Positions 53,563 through 62,476 of a DNA stretch of 64,000 nt are shown piece by piece. How positions within the stretch are numbered: the first letter of the stretch is position 1; every line of letters starts with the position of its first letter. The stretch comes from Prochlorococcus sp. AG-355-A18 (lineage in GTDB: Bacteria > Cyanobacteriota > Cyanobacteriia > PCC-6307 > Cyanobiaceae): the NCBI GenBank assembly GCA_003280985.1, contig QCDH01000004.1, forward strand, positions 62,001 to 126,000, read 5' to 3'. The position numbers and the translations under genes are program-made. The notes under the pieces are model-generated. The model was not told the DNA's origin and ran no database searches. It saw nothing but the letters and a program-made list of their open reading frames with translations.

Positions 53563-55059
53563 ATGAAAGAAATAAATATCTTATGGTTTAAGAAAGATTT
53601 AAGAATTTTTGATAACGAAGCTCTCTGTGAGGCTATAACAGATAATGATATTTTACCTATTTATATTATTGAGTTAGATATTTGGAGCCAAAATACTCAT
53701 TCAGATAGACAATGGCAATTTTGCAAAGAAAGTTTAATAGATTTAAGAAATGCACTTGCTGAGATTGGACAACCATTAATTATTAGGACCGGGAATGTTA
53801 TTAATATATTTGATGAAATTAGTTCAAAATTTAAAATCAAAGGTATATATAGCCATCAAGAAACCGGAGATTGGCTTACTTATAAAAGAGATCAAAAAGT
53901 AAGAGAATGGGCTTTAAGCAAAAATATTATTTGGAAGGAATTTCTACAATTTTCAGTTTTTAGAGGAAATTTAGATAGGAATAATTGGTCTAAAAAATGG
54001 CAAAAAAATGCCGAAAAAAACTTTTTTAAGGCTCCATTAAGAATTAATTCTATTAACTTTGATGTTGGAGAAATACCCTCAGACGGCATTTTTCCCTTTA
54101 AAAAAGAAACTTGTCCAGGAAGAATGCAAGGTGGAAGAAAGAGAGGTTTAGAGAGAATGCAATACTTCTTTAGTAAAAAATTAGATTCTTACTCAAAAGA
54201 TATTTCTAGCCCAGAAAAATCATTTGATAGTTGTTCAAGACTATCCCCATATATTTGTTGGGGATGCATTTCATTAAAAGAAATATTTAATAAAGCAAAT
54301 ATATCAAAAAACAATAATTCTAGGATGTTAAAAAGTCGGTTAACTTGGCATTGTCATTTTATTCAGAAACTTGAAAGTGAACCACAACTAGAGTTTAGGG
54401 AATTCCATCCTTTTTTTAAAAACATTAGAGAAAAAAATAATGAATTACTTTATTCATGGAGTTCAGGTAATACAGGCTTTCCTTTTATAGATGCATGTAT
54501 GCGCTCATTAAATTTCAATGGGTGGATTAACTTCAGGATGAGAGCAATGTTAATGTCTTTTGCTAGCTATAATTTATGGCTACCATGGCAAGATTCAGGT
54601 TCAGAATTAGCAAATAAATTTGTAGATTATGAGCCTGGAATACATTGGAACCAATGCCAAATGCAATCTGGAACTACATCTATCAATACCAATAGAATTT
54701 ATAATCCTATTAAGCAGGGAAAAGATCATGATCCTCAAGGAAAATTTATAAAAAAATGGATACCAGAATTAAAGAATATATCACTTAATTTCATTCATGA
54801 ACCATGGCTATTATCTAGATTTAATAAAGAAGAATATGAACAAATTAATTACGTAAGACCAATAATTGATATCCCAAATAGCACTAAAACTGCAAAGAAG
54901 AAAATTCAGGAAATCACTAAAAAGGATGGATATTGGGATATCTCAAAAGAAATTTATTTAAAACATGGTTCTAGAAAAAGACTTAGAAAAAATATAAGTA
55001 TTAAAAAAATTGTTTCTAAAGAAAAGGAAATACAATACGAACTGAAATTAGATTTCTAA
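53563..55059 (+). CDS. Photolyase/cryptochrome family flavoprotein
   Basis: A 498-aa protein. The N-terminal Rossmann antenna domain (INILWFKKDLRIFDNEAL, 4-21) and the FAD domain are complete: SRLSPYICWGCIS (about 230-242), GNTGFPFIDACMRSLNFNGW (about 304-323), RAMLMSFASYNLWLPW, FVDYEPGIHWNQCQMQSG. A basic tail ends it. Likely repairs pyrimidine dimers in light; subgroup (CPD, 6-4 or DASH) is not fixed by the motifs. Divergent from tenA. Confidence 0.9.
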   Translation: MKEINILWFKKDLRIFDNEALCEAITDNDILPIYIIELDIWSQNTHSDRQWQFCKESLIDLRNALAEIGQPLIIRTGNVINIFDEISSKFKIKGIYSHQETGDWLTYKRDQKVREWALSKNIIWKEFLQFSVFRGNLDRNNWSKKWQKNAEKNFFKAPLRINSINFDVGEIPSDGIFPFKKETCPGRMQGGRKRGLERMQYFFSKKLDSYSKDISSPEKSFDSCSRLSPYICWGCISLKEIFNKANISKNNNSRMLKSRLTWHCHFIQKLESEPQLEFREFHPFFKNIREKNNELLYSWSSGNTGFPFIDACMRSLNFNGWINFRMRAMLMSFASYNLWLPWQDSGSELANKFVDYEPGIHWNQCQMQSGTTSINTNRIYNPIKQGKDHDPQGKFIKKWIPELKNISLNFIHEPWLLSRFNKEEYEQINYVRPIIDIPNSTKTAKKKIQEITKKDGYWDISKEIYLKHGSRKRLRKNISIKKIVSKEKEIQYELKLDF

Positions 55060-55186
55060 ATTTTATTGTCAGAAATTTCCAGATTCTTTTTAGTGAATAG
55101 GTAAGTTTTTTAAATTTTTAAAATGAATTTATAAATCCACGATGAAGTAATACAAGCTTTAATGTATTTATTAGAATTTATTAATT

Positions 55187-55360
55187 ATGTCTGAAAGATT
55201 TGAATGGGACGATACCAATAGTTCAGGTATATGGTGGAGTACTAATGTAAGTATTAGAGACGAGTGCATTTTGCTTAAAGAAGATACTCAATGCGAAGAT
55301 TCTGATATCGTCGAACTTCTTAGGAGTATTGCACAAAATATTGAAGATAATGGCCTTTAA
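55187..55360 (+). CDS. Small acidic unknown protein (57 aa)
   Basis: Begins MSERFEWDDTNSSGIWWSTN with many Asp/Glu, two Cys and an acidic helix at the end. No family. A short CCTTTAA/TTAAAGG hairpin overlaps its stop. Confidence 0.55.
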   Translation: MSERFEWDDTNSSGIWWSTNVSIRDECILLKEDTQCEDSDIVELLRSIAQNIEDNGL

Positions 55361-55383
55361 TTTTTAAAGGAATATTCTCTCTT

Positions 55384-56334
55384 TTAGAGATTTTGGATTC
55401 CTTTTACAGCTTTTATTAATTCGATAGTAATACCTTTTTCACTCATTGAATGACCAGCATCATTAATAATAATTAATTCAGAATTCTTTAATTTCTTATT
55501 TAGATCCCAAGCACTCCTAACAGGACATACAACGTCATACCTCCCTTGAATTATTTTTGTTGGAATCGATTCTATTGCTCTTATATTTTTCAAAATAAAA
55601 TCATCTTCTAAGAATATATTATTAATAAAATAATGACATTCTATCCTTGCAAAGGCATCTGAAAAAGAATTAACTTGAGACTTATCAAAATCAAATTTTT
55701 TATTTATTAAATGACTAGTTGAGAGTTCCCATTTTGTCCAAGCTGCTGCTGCTTTTGATCTAAGATTCTCATCTGAAGATGTGAGATATTTATAAAAAGA
55801 ACTTATCAAATCATTTCTTTCTTCTTTTGGTATTACAGAGATATATTCTTCAAATTCATCAGGAAATATCTCACTCGCACCATATTGATAGAACCATAAT
55901 AATTCAAACTTTCTACACAAAAATATTCCTCTTAAAGTTAAGCTCATAACTCTTGAGGGATTTTTAATTGCATATATAAGTGAAAGTGTTGAGCCCCAAG
56001 ATCCACCAAACAAATGCCAAGTATCTATTTTTAAAAGAATCCTTAATTTCTCAATATCATCAACTAATAGATTAGTAGTATTTTCTTTTAATTCGGAAAA
56101 AGGAGTTGAAGAACCACAACCTCTTTGGTCAAATTGAATAATATCGAATTTATCTGGGTCAAAGTATCTTCTATATCTTGGTTGGCTTCCTCCACCCGGG
56201 CCTCCATGAATAACAAGTATTTTTTTGCCATTTGGATTACCAGATCTTTCCCAATAAATAGTATGAATATCACTTACTTGTAAAAACCCCTTTTCACGAA
56301 CTTCAATTTTAGGGAACAAGACTTGATCTTTCAT
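55384..56334 (-). CDS. pip: Proline iminopeptidase
   Basis: A 316-aa alpha/beta hydrolase cleaving N-terminal proline from peptides. IHGGPGGGSQPRYRRYFDPD (about 42-61), FDQRGCGSS, nucleophile GGSWGSTLSL (Ser about 113) and the C-terminal His in NDAGHSMSE are conserved. Cytosolic. Single gene. Confidence 0.93.
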   Translation of the reverse strand: MKDQVLFPKIEVREKGFLQVSDIHTIYWERSGNPNGKKILVIHGGPGGGSQPRYRRYFDPDKFDIIQFDQRGCGSSTPFSELKENTTNLLVDDIEKLRILLKIDTWHLFGGSWGSTLSLIYAIKNPSRVMSLTLRGIFLCRKFELLWFYQYGASEIFPDEFEEYISVIPKEERNDLISSFYKYLTSSDENLRSKAAAAWTKWELSTSHLINKKFDFDKSQVNSFSDAFARIECHYFINNIFLEDDFILKNIRAIESIPTKIIQGRYDVVCPVRSAWDLNKKLKNSELIIINDAGHSMSEKGITIELIKAVKGIQNL

Positions 56335-56404
56335 TTTGAAATATGTTTAAACACTTTATTTTCTATATTATCCAAAAAGCAGTCTAGTTTAGTAGTAATG
56401 TCTT

Positions 56405-56438
56405 AAACAAAAAAGGACTGCATGTACAGTCCTTTTTG
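56405..56438 (-). terminator. Hairpin terminator upstream of pip
   Basis: AAAAAGGACTG / CAGTCCTTTTT with a 6-nt loop, better T-run on the minus strand (TTTTTTGTTT). No annotated gene lies between it and 56842, so it may end a small minus-strand transcript. Confidence 0.65.
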
Positions 56439-56841
56439 ATATTTGATTTCCTTCTTACAGGATATAAAATACATATTTTAAAGTCTATTTAATCATAAAC
56501 CTAGAATACGTGAATTAGGGGATTTTTCTCGATAATTTCAGTTCCTATTGTCGCTAGTAATCATAAAGCGAAGTCTTATCAGACTTATTGATTGAACTTT
56601 AATTTTCGAATAATCCCATTCTCAGGAATACGCTTCCTATATTTTGGAATTTGCTAAATTTCAGGCGGACTATCAATCATTTAGATTGCCTCCGAACTCA
56701 ACATTTATAAATTACTCCTTTTTATATTTTCAGTAAATCCGTAAATATGCTGATTTACTTTTTTCTTAATTTGTAAGAGGATTTTAATGATCCTTTGTTT
56801 TTTTATAGGTAAATATAAAAATTAAATTCTATAATCCTTAG
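56439..56841. other. Gene-free spacer, possible decayed gene or RNA
   Basis: No convincing frame. On the minus strand a short reading (MIDSPPEI then TAG) continues in the same frame (QIPKYRKRIPENGII...) after the stop, resembling a decayed gene. Together with the terminator at 56405 a small RNA is possible. Nothing firmer seen. Confidence 0.3.
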
Positions 56842-57024
56842 TTATTCAGATTCATAGAGCAAAATAGATTCAATTATTCTTTTATCACTATCAGAAAGTT
56901 TATAATCTTCCAATTTCCACTCAACAAATTTTACACACTCATCAATAGAAGGATTATTATCGCGACACTTACGCCACTCTCTAATCCAATCTGCCAAGGC
57001 AAAAGTTATTTTTGTAGTAAGCAT
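56842..57024 (-). CDS. Small unknown protein (60 aa)
   Basis: ATG at 57024 (MLTTKITFALADWIREWRKC...). Helical, acidic end (SESILLYESE-like). The frame is open to TTG at 57033, but the ATG is preferred. It starts 2 nt after the preceding minus-strand stop, so the pair is likely co-translated. Confidence 0.55.
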   Translation of the reverse strand: MLTTKITFALADWIREWRKCRDNNPSIDECVKFVEWKLEDYKLSDSDKRIIESILLYESE

Positions 57025-57026
57025 AT

Positions 57027-57167
57027 TTACCAATCAGGGTAGTTAAAATCTTGGCCAATAGGTTCTTCATAAAATTCTCCTTCTTTTATACTTTTATCAT
57101 ATTTTTCAATTTTCTTTTTATAAGAAGCTATTGAGGGAATTAAATCTCCTACATATATTGGCTCCAT
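57027..57167 (-). CDS. Small unknown protein (46 aa)
   Basis: Begins MEPIYVGDLIPSIASYKKKI and ends with an aromatic-acidic tail (QDFNYPDW). Directly upstream of the 60-aa gene. No family. Confidence 0.5.
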   Translation of the reverse strand: MEPIYVGDLIPSIASYKKKIEKYDKSIKEGEFYEEPIGQDFNYPDW

Positions 57168-57241
57168 AGAAATTGATATAATGATTTTAATTATTTATTA
57201 TTCTATATAAGAATTTAATAAATAGATTATTTATAATCATT

Positions 57242-57337
57242 ATGGATTTCATCAAAAAGAACAAGATATTAACACTAATGGCAGTAATTGCATTTTTATC
57301 ATTTGCATTAGAAAAAGTAGGCATAATACACCCTTAA
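57242..57337 (+). CDS. Tiny membrane peptide (31 aa)
   Basis: MDFIKKNKILTLMAVIAFLS plus a short tail: basic start, one hydrophobic span. Divergent from the 57167 gene. Confidence 0.4.
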   Translation: MDFIKKNKILTLMAVIAFLSFALEKVGIIHP

Positions 57338-57366
57338 ATTAATTAAGTTTATTTGATAAATACTTC

Positions 57367-57456
57367 CTAATGAAATAAATAAATAGACACTATTACTGCA
57401 AAAATAAGTAATGGAGATAATAATGTAAAAATTAAAGTTGAAAGATTAATCAGCAT
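57367..57456 (-). CDS. Possible tiny membrane peptide (29 aa)
   Basis: MLINLSTLIFTLLSPLLIFA and a short end, hydrophobic throughout. No ribosome binding site visible; low support. Confidence 0.3.
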   Translation of the reverse strand: MLINLSTLIFTLLSPLLIFAVIVSIYLFH

Positions 57457-57546
57457 AAATTTTAAATAAATACACAAATTTAATAAACATCACTTTTAAG
57501 CATTTGCAATAAGTAGAATTTAAATTATTACGATATAAAAAAACGT

Positions 57547-57744
57547 TTGATTAAAGAAAGATATAAAGAAGAATATGAAGAGGGTTCAGACTTACTATGG
57601 CCTAGTGATAAAGAAGATAAAATAACGCGGCAATTTTATGAAGATTTATCTAATCTTTCAAAAAACATAAACAATAGTAAAAAGAAAAAGCTAAAACTTT
57701 TTGAACAAGTAGTTAGAATAATAAAAGGCAAAGGCTGGGGTTAA
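57547..57744 (+). CDS. Small charged unknown protein
   Basis: A 65-aa frame using TTG at 57547: acidic N-terminus, Lys-rich middle, ending IIKGKGWG. It is 17 nt upstream of the CPBP protease gene and probably co-transcribed. Confidence 0.5.
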   Translation: MIKERYKEEYEEGSDLLWPSDKEDKITRQFYEDLSNLSKNINNSKKKKLKLFEQVVRIIKGKGWG

Positions 57745-57761
57745 TTAATATTCAAACTAAA

Positions 57762-58607
57762 ATGAAAAATGTAATGATACTAATTAGAAGTTTTTTTCTT
57801 TTAAGACCAAGATTTTTATCAACTATATTTTTTATTCCTATTCTCTATGGCATTGGCTGGGCTTTATCTCAACCACTTTTATTGTTTAATTTTGAAAAAG
57901 AAAATTTATCCTTAATTGGAACTATTATTACTTTCTTAATTTTTATCTTTTTACTCCCATATTGGTTTTATATCAAACGAAACAAATCAAGTACTTGGAT
58001 ACTTCTTGGGATAACAAAAGACAAATTCTTAAAAAACTTTGTCAATTTTTCTCAAGGTATTTTAGTTGCTTCATTTTTAATAATTCTAATTCTGGTACCA
58101 CTATTGCAAAAAAATTATATTTCTTGGATAGGTGAATTCTCGCCAATAATATTGTTAAATTCTATTGTACTGGGATTAGGTGTTGGATTCGCAGAGGAAA
58201 TAATTTTTAGAGGCTGGTTACTAGAAGAATTAAAATTTGAATATAGTACAAAAATATCAATAGCTTTACAAGCTATAATTTTTAGCTTTGTTCATAATTT
58301 ATCAAATGAGATCTTTTGGAACATAGTAGGATTACGTTTAGGACTTATTTTACTTGGGATATTTCTATCATTAGTAAAAATTAGAGATCAAGGCTCTTTA
58401 TGGAATTGCATAGGAATTCATGGAGGACTTGTAGGTATTTGGTTTTTATTAAATAACGGATTAATAGAATTCAAAGAAAATACACCTTCTTTTTTAGCAG
58501 GGCCTTTTACACAAAATATTCCAAACCCAATCGGAAGCTTTAGTGCAATTTTAATATTACTTTTGTTATGTATTTTTTATACAGTAAAATCAAAAAAAAT
58601 TTTTTAA
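57762..58607 (+). CDS. CPBP family intramembrane protease
   Basis: A 281-aa protein with about seven membrane spans. The catalytic EExxxR motif is in GFAEEIIFRGWLLEEL (about 144-159). The second motif FxxxH appears as FSFVHNL (about 175), and the third His in GIHGGLVGIW (about 226). CPBP/Abi enzymes act as CAAX-like proteases or bacteriocin immunity proteins. Target unknown. Confidence 0.88.
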   Translation: MKNVMILIRSFFLLRPRFLSTIFFIPILYGIGWALSQPLLLFNFEKENLSLIGTIITFLIFIFLLPYWFYIKRNKSSTWILLGITKDKFLKNFVNFSQGILVASFLIILILVPLLQKNYISWIGEFSPIILLNSIVLGLGVGFAEEIIFRGWLLEELKFEYSTKISIALQAIIFSFVHNLSNEIFWNIVGLRLGLILLGIFLSLVKIRDQGSLWNCIGIHGGLVGIWFLLNNGLIEFKENTPSFLAGPFTQNIPNPIGSFSAILILLLLCIFYTVKSKKIF

Positions 58608-58685
58608 TAGACGTTTTAATTAGATATAAATACCGATTGATTTTTAATTAGTATTTGTGAGATTAGAATAGAGCTTAATACTCAT

Positions 58686-58850
58686 ATGAACTTTGAGGCA
58701 GGAATAAGATTTATTGTGTTTTTAATAATTTTTGGAGTTACTAACTATCTAATGATGTTGAGAAGATATGAAAACGACATCAAAAAAAAGAAATATTTGC
58801 AAAAGGAAAAAATTTCCAGGCTATATCCTAAAGGTTCATTTATTTTCTGA
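58686..58850 (+). CDS. Small membrane protein (54 aa)
   Basis: Begins MNFEAGIRFIVFLIIFGVTN, then a long basic tail with Lys runs. Single N-terminal span. No family. Confidence 0.5.
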   Translation: MNFEAGIRFIVFLIIFGVTNYLMMLRRYENDIKKKKYLQKEKISRLYPKGSFIF

Positions 58851-58877
58851 AATTTAAAAAGTTTTTGTAGAATTTCC

Positions 58878-59126
58878 TCACCTTTTTTTATTAGTTTTTT
58901 GCCAACCTTCATTTAACAATTTTTGCCATAAAGATCTTGCTTCTTCAATAACAATTTTTTTTCTAGTTTCCATTAATAGAGGATTTTCTCCATGAATTCC
59001 CACAATAATTCCTTCTTCTATAAACATATAATCAATAGATTTATCAGAATAATCTCTATCTTTGTAGAAACGCATCACCCCTACAAAATTAGAGTCAATT
59101 AACCAAAAATCATTAGTTGAATTCAA
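58878..59126 (-). CDS. DUF1651 family protein
   Basis: An 82-aa protein of marine picocyanobacteria. FWLIDSNFVGVMRFYKDRDY at the start and the closing pattern EEARSLWQKLLNEGWQ match DUF1651. Function unknown. Convergent spacing to nothing; lies 68 nt from arfB on the same strand. Confidence 0.75.
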   Translation of the reverse strand: MNSTNDFWLIDSNFVGVMRFYKDRDYSDKSIDYMFIEEGIIVGIHGENPLLMETRKKIVIEEARSLWQKLLNEGWQKTNKKR

Positions 59127-59194
59127 TAAACCAAAATAAATTTAAATTTACCACATGCTTTGATTACAGTCTGCGAGGAAAATATTTATTTAGT

Positions 59195-59623
59195 TTATTC
59201 ATATTTGATATTTTTTTTTTGTCTACTTTTTTTCAATTCGCCACGTTTTTTCTTAACCTCAACTCTTTTCTTTTGTGATGCTTTAGTAGGTTGTGTATAT
59301 TTTCTTAATTTAAATGGTTTATTTAAAGCATTTTTTATGATTGAGCTAAATTTCATTAAAGCTAGCTGCCTATTTAATAATTGATTTCTGTGTTCTTGAA
59401 CCGCTAAACGCAAGCTATTATTTACTAATTTATTTTTCAAGTTTCTTTTAAGAGTTTCTTTCTGATAATCATTTAATACTTTGGAATCTTCTAAATCAAA
59501 AATAATCTCTACTCTGCTTTCGATTTTATTTACATTTTGCCCTCCAGGACCGGAGGATCTGGAAAATCGCCACTTAATTTCGTTGGATGGGATTACTAAT
59601 GTTTTAGTAATTTTTAAATACAT
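59195..59623 (-). CDS. arfB: Alternative ribosome rescue factor ArfB (GGQ peptidyl-tRNA hydrolase)
   Basis: A 142-aa protein with the catalytic GGQ in SRSSGPGGQNVNKIESRVEI (about 22-41). The Lys/Arg-rich C-terminal tail (about 105-142), which enters the empty mRNA channel, is present. It frees peptides from stalled ribosomes. Monocistronic. Confidence 0.92.
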   Translation of the reverse strand: MYLKITKTLVIPSNEIKWRFSRSSGPGGQNVNKIESRVEIIFDLEDSKVLNDYQKETLKRNLKNKLVNNSLRLAVQEHRNQLLNRQLALMKFSSIIKNALNKPFKLRKYTQPTKASQKKRVEVKKKRGELKKSRQKKNIKYE

Positions 59624-59694
59624 TTTTAGTTCTTTTTGATTTCAATTTTTAGAATCATCTCCTTAATACTTTAAAACATACCTTAAAATTCGAT

Positions 59695-59770
59695 CGGTAA
59701 ATACTGGGCGGTTATGTCAGGTAAACCGAAATTCGGTGTATTTGCCGTATCAATATTTTCGGTATTTATC
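59695..59770. promoter_or_regulatory. Cluster of short inverted motifs upstream of the 59828 gene
   Basis: CGGTAAATAC (59695), palindrome CCGAAATTCGG (59726-59736) flanked by GGTAAA and TATTTGCC, and CGGTATTTATC (59760) lie within 76 nt and share CGGTA/TACCG-like cores. Possible operator of the small coiled-coil gene. Confidence 0.35.
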
Positions 59771-59827
59771 CTTTCATATTCCAAATAATTATCAGATATT
59801 TAATTTGTACTAATTCAAAGGTCACTT

Positions 59828-60064
59828 ATGTATTCAATGTTTGATCTTCTTTTTGAAACACCTTCATATCGTCCTGTATATGTTATTTCCGATAGTGAAA
59901 TGAAGGAGTTAAAGAAAAACCAACATCAAGAAGAGCTTGATGAAATTAAAACACAAAAAGTAAAACTTGAAGATGCTTTTAAAGATCAACTAAAACATCT
60001 TGAAGAGAGAGAAAAAGAAGTAAAAAAAGAACTTAAAGTACTCTCAGCCTCAAAAGATAAATAA
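59828..60064 (+). CDS. Small coiled-coil protein
   Basis: A 78-aa protein: an ordered start FDLLFETPSYRPVYVIS (about 5-21), then a Glu/Lys coiled coil to the end. A conserved-looking N-terminus in front of a helix suggests a small adaptor. No family. Followed by a strong terminator; motif cluster upstream. Confidence 0.6.
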   Translation: MYSMFDLLFETPSYRPVYVISDSEMKELKKNQHQEELDEIKTQKVKLEDAFKDQLKHLEEREKEVKKELKVLSASKDK

Positions 60065-60091
60065 TTTATTTTTAGAGAAATTATTTTTTTC

Positions 60092-60117
60092 AAAGACGGT
60101 TTAAAACCGTCTTTTTT
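60092..60117 (+). terminator. Rho-independent terminator
   Basis: AAGACGGTTT / AAACCGTCTT palindrome followed by T's, 28 nt after the coiled-coil gene. Confidence 0.9.
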
Positions 60118-60183
60118 AATTCTTCTATTTTTAAGGTATTTATTAAATCCACAGATTTTAAAAATATTTTCCATAATTAAAAG

Positions 60184-60288
60184 ATGAACAATAACAAAGA
60201 AAAAATAAGAATGTTCTTACCCTTTAGTTGGGTAATTTGTGCAGCAATATCTTTTGCTTATATAAATTCACACTTAATAAATACCTAA
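60184..60288 (+). CDS. Tiny membrane peptide (34 aa)
   Basis: MNNNKEKIRMFLPFSWVICA then a hydrophobic span and polar end. It lies 5 nt upstream of a membrane protein gene and may be co-translated with it. Confidence 0.45.
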   Translation: MNNNKEKIRMFLPFSWVICAAISFAYINSHLINT

Positions 60289-60293
60289 CATAA

Positions 60294-60638
60294 ATGTCTT
60301 ATCCCTCAAGAGAAGAAATACTTGCATCTTCCAAAGGATGGGTTGCATCTTTTTTAAATTTTCTTCCTGGATTAGGATCGGGTTACCTATATCAAAGAAG
60401 ATGGAAGCCGTATTTTTTTACCATCACTGCTAGTACTGCATGGTTCGCTTTAGGTTTTTTTTTACAAGGAGATTCAGAACCTTCTCAAGGTGAACAAATA
60501 ATTGGAATTTCTGGACTTCTGTTTATATCAATAGTCACGATTATTGAAGCCAACTTGGCTTTCAAAAAAGCTATTAATAAAACAAAAGCTGAAAGAGAGA
60601 AAATAATTTCTTCTAACAAAAAAGGATGGTTTAAATAA
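60294..60638 (+). CDS. Conserved-looking membrane protein
   Basis: A 114-aa protein with three likely spans (about 15-33, 40-57 and 68-88) and a Lys-rich C-terminus. The first part (FLNFLPGLGSGYLYQRRWKP) is of the type seen in small membrane proteins with a GxGxxY turn. Function unknown. Confidence 0.6.
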   Translation: MSYPSREEILASSKGWVASFLNFLPGLGSGYLYQRRWKPYFFTITASTAWFALGFFLQGDSEPSQGEQIIGISGLLFISIVTIIEANLAFKKAINKTKAEREKIISSNKKGWFK

Positions 60639-60739
60639 TTAAAAAATTAGATCTAAAAAAATATTTAATTTGTTCTCATTTATTTAATTTAAGTAAAAAT
60701 TACCATCTGTAAATTTTCAGATATTTAAAAAATTTTTTT

Positions 60740-61012
60740 TTAGTTATAAAAAAACAAAATTTCCTTTTCTTTGAGACCTTCCCATCCCGAGTCTATTAAT
60801 AATTGATTCAGTGTTTCTTTATCAAAATGCTTAGAACCCGTTTTGACGCATCTATTTCTCATTGATTTTTTAACACCACTTCTTTGCCTTTTATTCTCCT
60901 CATCCATAATTCTATTGTATAGATCTAGCATTTTTTGAGGGATTGGAGTACCGTCGAGATCCACTCCATTTTGAATAGCAAGATCAACAGCCTGCATTCC
61001 CATTTTCTTCAT
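60740..61012 (-). CDS. Unknown protein (90 aa)
   Basis: A soluble protein with QAVDLAIQNGVDLDGTPIPQ (about 7-26), a basic middle (RQRSGVKKSMRNRC) and an aromatic end. No family recognised, but the composition is that of a normal core protein. Convergent with the membrane protein gene. Confidence 0.6.
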   Translation of the reverse strand: MKKMGMQAVDLAIQNGVDLDGTPIPQKMLDLYNRIMDEENKRQRSGVKKSMRNRCVKTGSKHFDKETLNQLLIDSGWEGLKEKEILFFYN

Positions 61013-61079
61013 ATATTAAAAAAAAGCTGAAACTATAATAAAACAAAACTTATTAATCTAAAATTCTTTGAATAATAAT

Positions 61080-61529
61080 TTATTGATTTTGAATTTCCTT
61101 AAGTACTCTAATAGCCTCTTTAATGTGTTCAGGACCATTCAATAAATCTCTAAAAATATGCCTAACTGTCCCTTTGCGATCAATAACGTAAGTTACCCTA
61201 CCATCCATAAAACCTAATACTTTAGGAACTTTAAAAGTTTTCCTAAGAGAGTCATTCGTATCACAAAGTAATGGATATTGTAATTTATTTTTATTAGCAA
61301 ATGCTAAATGACTTGAGGTACTGCCATTACTTACTCCCCAAACTTGTGCCCCTAATACTTTAAATAAGTCATATTTATCTCTAAATCCGCAAACTTCTAT
61401 AGTGCAACCTGGCGTATCATCTTTTGGATAAAAAAACAAAACAAGGGGATTTTTTAAACCCTTATTTGATCTTTTAACTCCATTTTGATCCAGTAAAGAA
61501 AATTCTGGAATTTTATCTCCAATCTGCAC
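61080..61529 (-). CDS. Peroxiredoxin Q/BCP
   Basis: A 149-aa thiol peroxidase. KIPEFSLLDQNGV (about 5-17), peroxidatic Cys in DTPGCTIEVCGFRD with the resolving Cys five residues on, and VIDRKGTVRHIF near the end. Detoxifies peroxides using thioredoxin. Single gene. Confidence 0.95.
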   Translation of the reverse strand: MQIGDKIPEFSLLDQNGVKRSNKGLKNPLVLFFYPKDDTPGCTIEVCGFRDKYDLFKVLGAQVWGVSNGSTSSHLAFANKNKLQYPLLCDTNDSLRKTFKVPKVLGFMDGRVTYVIDRKGTVRHIFRDLLNGPEHIKEAIRVLKEIQNQ

Positions 61530-61693
61530 AATGATTCTTATAAAGTTCCATATTAGAGGTTAATATGTTTTTTTTGTGGCCTTAAAGTAAATAACTGATA
61601 ATAAAGTCAGTTTTTTTGTTTTAAAAGATACTAAAAAATTATTTAAATAAACTAGGGTGAATATAACTATGGTGAATTTATTAATTCAATAAT

Positions 61694-61828
61694 ATGGAAT
61701 TAATAATTTATATTTTTTTATTTCTTATTCTTTTTTTGGGAGTTATTTTTAATTTAAAAATAACTAATTTTAAAAAAGTTCAAGAAATAAGAAACAAAGC
61801 TAAAAATTATTCAAAAGAGAATAATTAA
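61694..61828 (+). CDS. Tiny membrane protein (44 aa)
   Basis: MELIIYIFLFLILFLGVIFN followed by a basic polar tail: a single N-terminal span. No family. Confidence 0.45.
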   Translation: MELIIYIFLFLILFLGVIFNLKITNFKKVQEIRNKAKNYSKENN

Positions 61829-61844
61829 ATATATAGTGCTAAAA

Positions 61845-62084
61845 TTAAAATTCAATTTTTTCATTTGGAGTAAATACTGAGCAATATTTTTTTACTAGGT
61901 CCTTTGGCTGACTAGTGGAAGAATAAGTTAATTTTAATTTTAGTTTTTCTATAGCCTCATTGGCATTAATCTCACCGAGTCGATATCTTGCACACGTATC
62001 CAATACTTTAAACATTTTTGTGGTAACGGCTTCGGCTGGATAAATTAGAAAAAATAGGTAAAAAACAACAAATAAGTACTTCAT
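61845..62084 (-). CDS. Small secreted protein
   Basis: A 79-aa protein with a signal peptide (MKYLFVVFYLFFLIYPAEA) and a short mature domain with two Cys (about 31 and 67). Unknown family; convergent with the tiny membrane gene. Confidence 0.55.
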   Translation of the reverse strand: MKYLFVVFYLFFLIYPAEAVTTKMFKVLDTCARYRLGEINANEAIEKLKLKLTYSSTSQPKDLVKKYCSVFTPNEKIEF

Positions 62085-62247
62085 TTTTTTTTTGATAGTA
62101 GATATTTAGCGAATAGTTTCAATAATTTAGAAAAAAATTAAATTTTAATAGACTAATCTAGTTTGAGTTGAAACTAGGATTTATATAAAACAATAATAAA
62201 AGAAATTAAGATAAAATAAGTGATAGGAATAAATAATCTCGGGGAAA

Positions 62248-62385
62248 ATGAGAAAATTTATAGATAAACATAAAACTCTTATAAATTGGTACCAAAAAAA
62301 ATTCAAATTGAGTGATTATCAATTACTTTGGTTAGTTTTCTTTAAAGGAGTATTAATAACAATAATATTTTTCAAAATTTTTTAA
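62248..62385 (+). CDS. Small membrane protein (45 aa)
   Basis: Begins MRKFIDKHKTLINWYQKKFK with a C-terminal hydrophobic span (about 27-45). No family. Confidence 0.45.
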   Translation: MRKFIDKHKTLINWYQKKFKLSDYQLLWLVFFKGVLITIIFFKIF

Positions 62386-62476
62386 TATTAATAAAGCTAT
62401 TCTGGGAATGAAATTTTCACATGGTTTGACTATATTTAATAGTAGATTTCCTAATTAATTTAAATAGTTATCAGCT

